This document shows positions 62,469 to 64,000 of a stretch of DNA of 64,000 bases, one piece after another. Position numbers and translations under genes: made by a program. Numbering within the stretch: the first letter of the stretch is position 1; each line of letters begins with the position of its first letter. The stretch comes from Micropruina glycogenica (GTDB lineage: Bacteria > Actinomycetota > Actinomycetes > Propionibacteriales > Propionibacteriaceae). The notes beneath the pieces were generated by a model, which had not been told where the DNA came from, made no database searches, and saw nothing but the letters and a program-made list of their open reading frames with translations. The stretch spans positions 558,001-622,000 of the forward strand of contig NZ_LT985188.1 in NCBI RefSeq assembly GCF_900289045.1. Reading direction: 5' to 3'.

Positions 62469-63221
62469 TCACTGGACGGGCAGGCTCAAACCCTCGGGCA
62501 GCAGCGGCGGCAACACCTCGCGAATCAGGTTCGACAGTGCCTGCTGGCGCGCCGTCGTCAGCCGCTCGGCGGGCATCGTGATCGACAAAGCCGCCACCGG
62601 GCTGGGGCCCTGCATCACCGCGGTGCCCAGGCAGGCCACACCGGGTTCGGTCTCTTCCAACTCAGTGGAGTAGCCGCGTTCGCGGGTGGCGTGCACGGCC
62701 GCGATCAACTGCGGCAGGGTGACCGTGCTGTTGTGCAGGTAGGCGGCCAACTGGTCGTCGGGCACGTCACGAAAGGCCAGCAGCGCCCGGCCCATTGCCG
62801 ACGATGCCGCCGACGTGCGCTGGCCGACCTGCGACCACACCCGGATCGCCCGCTCGGGTTCCACCTTGTCGACGTACATCACCTGGTCGCCGATCAGCAC
62901 GCCCAGGTGCACCAACTCGTCGGCCTCGTGCGACAGCGCGATCAGCGCCGGGTGCAGCGACTGAGCCAGGCTCTGCGGGGTGAGGAACTGCTGGCCGAGC
63001 GCCATTGCCGCCGCGCCCAACCGGTAGTCGCCGGTCGACGCTGACTGGGTGACAAAGCCGTGGGCGCGCATGGTCGACAGCGCGCGGTACGCGGTGGACT
63101 TGTTCACCCCGGTCGCGACAGCCAGTTCGGTGAGCGGTGCACCCTTGGGGCCGGCCTGCGACAGGGCGGTGAGCAGGCTCAATGCGCGATCGATCGCTTC
63201 GACGCGTGGTCCTTCGGTCAT
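62469..63221 (-). CDS. IclR-family transcriptional regulator
   Basis: 250 residues from ATG 63221. The winged helix is VEAIDRALSLLTALSQAG, PLTELAVATGVNKSTAYRAL; the effector domain follows, with LGVLIGDQVMYVDKVE and RGYSTELEETEPGVACLGTAV. It is divergent from a KDPG aldolase and shares a region with three CGTTTCA boxes; control of sugar-acid catabolism is a fair inference. Confidence 0.9.
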   Translation of the reverse strand: MTEGPRVEAIDRALSLLTALSQAGPKGAPLTELAVATGVNKSTAYRALSTMRAHGFVTQSASTGDYRLGAAAMALGQQFLTPQSLAQSLHPALIALSHEADELVHLGVLIGDQVMYVDKVEPERAIRVWSQVGQRTSAASSAMGRALLAFRDVPDDQLAAYLHNSTVTLPQLIAAVHATRERGYSTELEETEPGVACLGTAVMQGPSPVAALSITMPAERLTTARQQALSNLIREVLPPLLPEGLSLPVQ

Positions 63222-63239
63222 ACCGCGATGATGCCTGGT

Positions 63240-63346
63240 CGTTTCACTGAATGCAACGATCGGATTCATTGTGCGAAAGATGCTTGCGACTCTAGACACG
63301 TATGTGCCACAATCGTTTCAAACAACGAACCGAGCGTTTCAATGAA
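63240..63346. promoter_or_regulatory. Divergent promoter with CGTTTCA boxes (IclR / eda)
   Basis: CGTTTCA occurs at 63240, 63314 and 63335; the first and third extend to CGTTTCACTGAA and CGTTTCAATGAA. A promoter for eda fits TTGCGA (63284-63289), 18 bp, CACAAT (63308-63313). The two right-hand boxes lie over the probable start of transcription, where an IclR repressor would act. Confidence 0.5.
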
Positions 63347-63367
63347 CAAAACAGCCAGGAGTCGTGG

Positions 63368-63997
63368 ATGTCTGACCTGATCGCCCAGATACTCGCCAGC
63401 CGCATCGTGCCCGTGGTGGTGGTGAACGACGCCGCCCGCGCCGCCGGTCTGGCGGACGCGCTGGTCGCCGGTAACCTGCCCGTCGCCGAGGTCACCCTGC
63501 GCACCCCCGCCGCCCCCGAGGCGATCGCCACCATGGCGAAGAACCCCGACCTGCTGGTCGGCGCCGGCACCGTGCTCACCCCCGCGCAGGTCGACCTGGC
63601 CGTGGACGCCGGCGCGAAGTTCCTGGTCAGCCCCGGGTTCAGCGCCGAGACGGTGGCCCGCGCCGCCGAGCGCGGCGTGCCGATCGTGCCCGGCACCGTC
63701 ACCCCGAGCGAGGTGATGGCCGCCCTGGCCACCGAGCTGACGCTGCTCAAGTTCTTCCCCGCCGCCAATTACGGCGGCACCGGCACCCTCAAGGCGTTCG
63801 CCTCGGTGTTCGGCCGGGCCAGCTTCATTCCCACGGGCGGCGTCTCGACGTCGAACCTCGGCGACTACCTCGGTCTGCCCAACGTCCCCGCCGTCGGCGG
63901 CTCGTGGATGGTGCCGCCGAAGGCCATCGACGCCGGTGACTTCGCCACCGTGCAATCCCTGAGCGCCGAAGCGGTCGCCGCCGCGGCCGCCCTCTGA
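63368..63997 (+). CDS. eda: KDPG / 4-hydroxy-2-oxoglutarate aldolase
   Basis: 209 residues, starting at ATG 63368 after AGGAG. Catalytic Glu41 is in AEVTLRTPAA and the Schiff-base Lys128 is in LLKFFPAANYGG; LVSPGFS and FIPTGGVS bind phosphate. It splits 2-keto-3-deoxy-6-phosphogluconate to pyruvate and glyceraldehyde-3-phosphate (Entner-Doudoroff or uronate pathway). It uses AAG TTC CTG where most genes here prefer TTT CTG, a weak sign of different origin. Downstream partners are outside the window. Confidence 0.94.
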   Translation: MSDLIAQILASRIVPVVVVNDAARAAGLADALVAGNLPVAEVTLRTPAAPEAIATMAKNPDLLVGAGTVLTPAQVDLAVDAGAKFLVSPGFSAETVARAAERGVPIVPGTVTPSEVMAALATELTLLKFFPAANYGGTGTLKAFASVFGRASFIPTGGVSTSNLGDYLGLPNVPAVGGSWMVPPKAIDAGDFATVQSLSAEAVAAAAAL

Positions 63998-64000
63998 CCC

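Overview
The window is GC-rich actinobacterial chromosome. Markers are paired clpP genes ahead of clpX, the folC-DUF4233-ndk order, an RNase E with a long acidic/arginine-rich N-terminus, an Mrp antiporter with MrpA and MrpB fused, a septum-formation lipoprotein and many GTG or leaderless starts. Gene content fits Propionibacteriaceae or a close relative; that placement is inference. No rRNA, prophage, IS transposase or CRISPR array is seen. There is one tRNA (Gly, TCC).

Layout. 0-6 kb: end of a PPOX-like protein, an RND exporter divergent from a MarR regulator, a GNAT and a ribbon-helix-helix/VOC fusion. 6-15 kb: tRNA-Gly, trigger factor, two envelope proteins, clpP1-clpP2-clpX, a LuxR regulator and ptsH-ptsI. 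15-26 kb: septum-type lipoprotein and valS, an ArsR/SRPBCC pair, a MauE-DsbA-DsbA thiol-redox operon, folC-DUF4233-ndk-CPBP-uridine kinase-like. 26-36 kb: mnhA(B)CDEFG, a SulP permease and a VapBC-like pair. 36-56 kb: rne, then about 17 kb of accessory genes (CDF remnant, DUF445, TM2, HAD, pentapeptide protein, nadE, DUF2207, hydrolases, an ECF sigma/S8 protease/CHAT protease operon, an M48 peptidase). 56-64 kb: rplU-rpmA, an alcohol dehydrogenase, two LppM-like lipoproteins, obgE-proB, an IclR regulator divergent from a KDPG aldolase.

Three themes stand out. First, the ECF sigma-hypothetical-S8-CHAT operon (48.3-53.4 kb) looks like a regulated protease cascade; its S8 protease has four PIWEPH hexapeptides just before the catalytic domain, a candidate cleavage or docking linker. 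Second, two families of short palindromic repeats punctuate the intergenic regions: a GGGGACGGTTC family, expanded into two tandem arrays of a 24-bp unit, and a composite family joining a CGACAAGCTCGACCAGCG-like part to a GTCATCCCGGCGAACGCCGG-like hairpin. Third, four genes are frameshifted (ptsI, an SRPBCC gene, a CDF transporter, an LppM-like lipoprotein). In ptsI, removing 28 bp between two 17-bp direct repeats would restore the frame; the others are single-base changes, mostly in short G/C runs, that could be decay or sequencing error.

The usual actinobacterial order rne-rplU-rpmA-obg-proB is split twice here. Starts were reassigned where a ribosome-binding site, a -10 box or family length argued for it.
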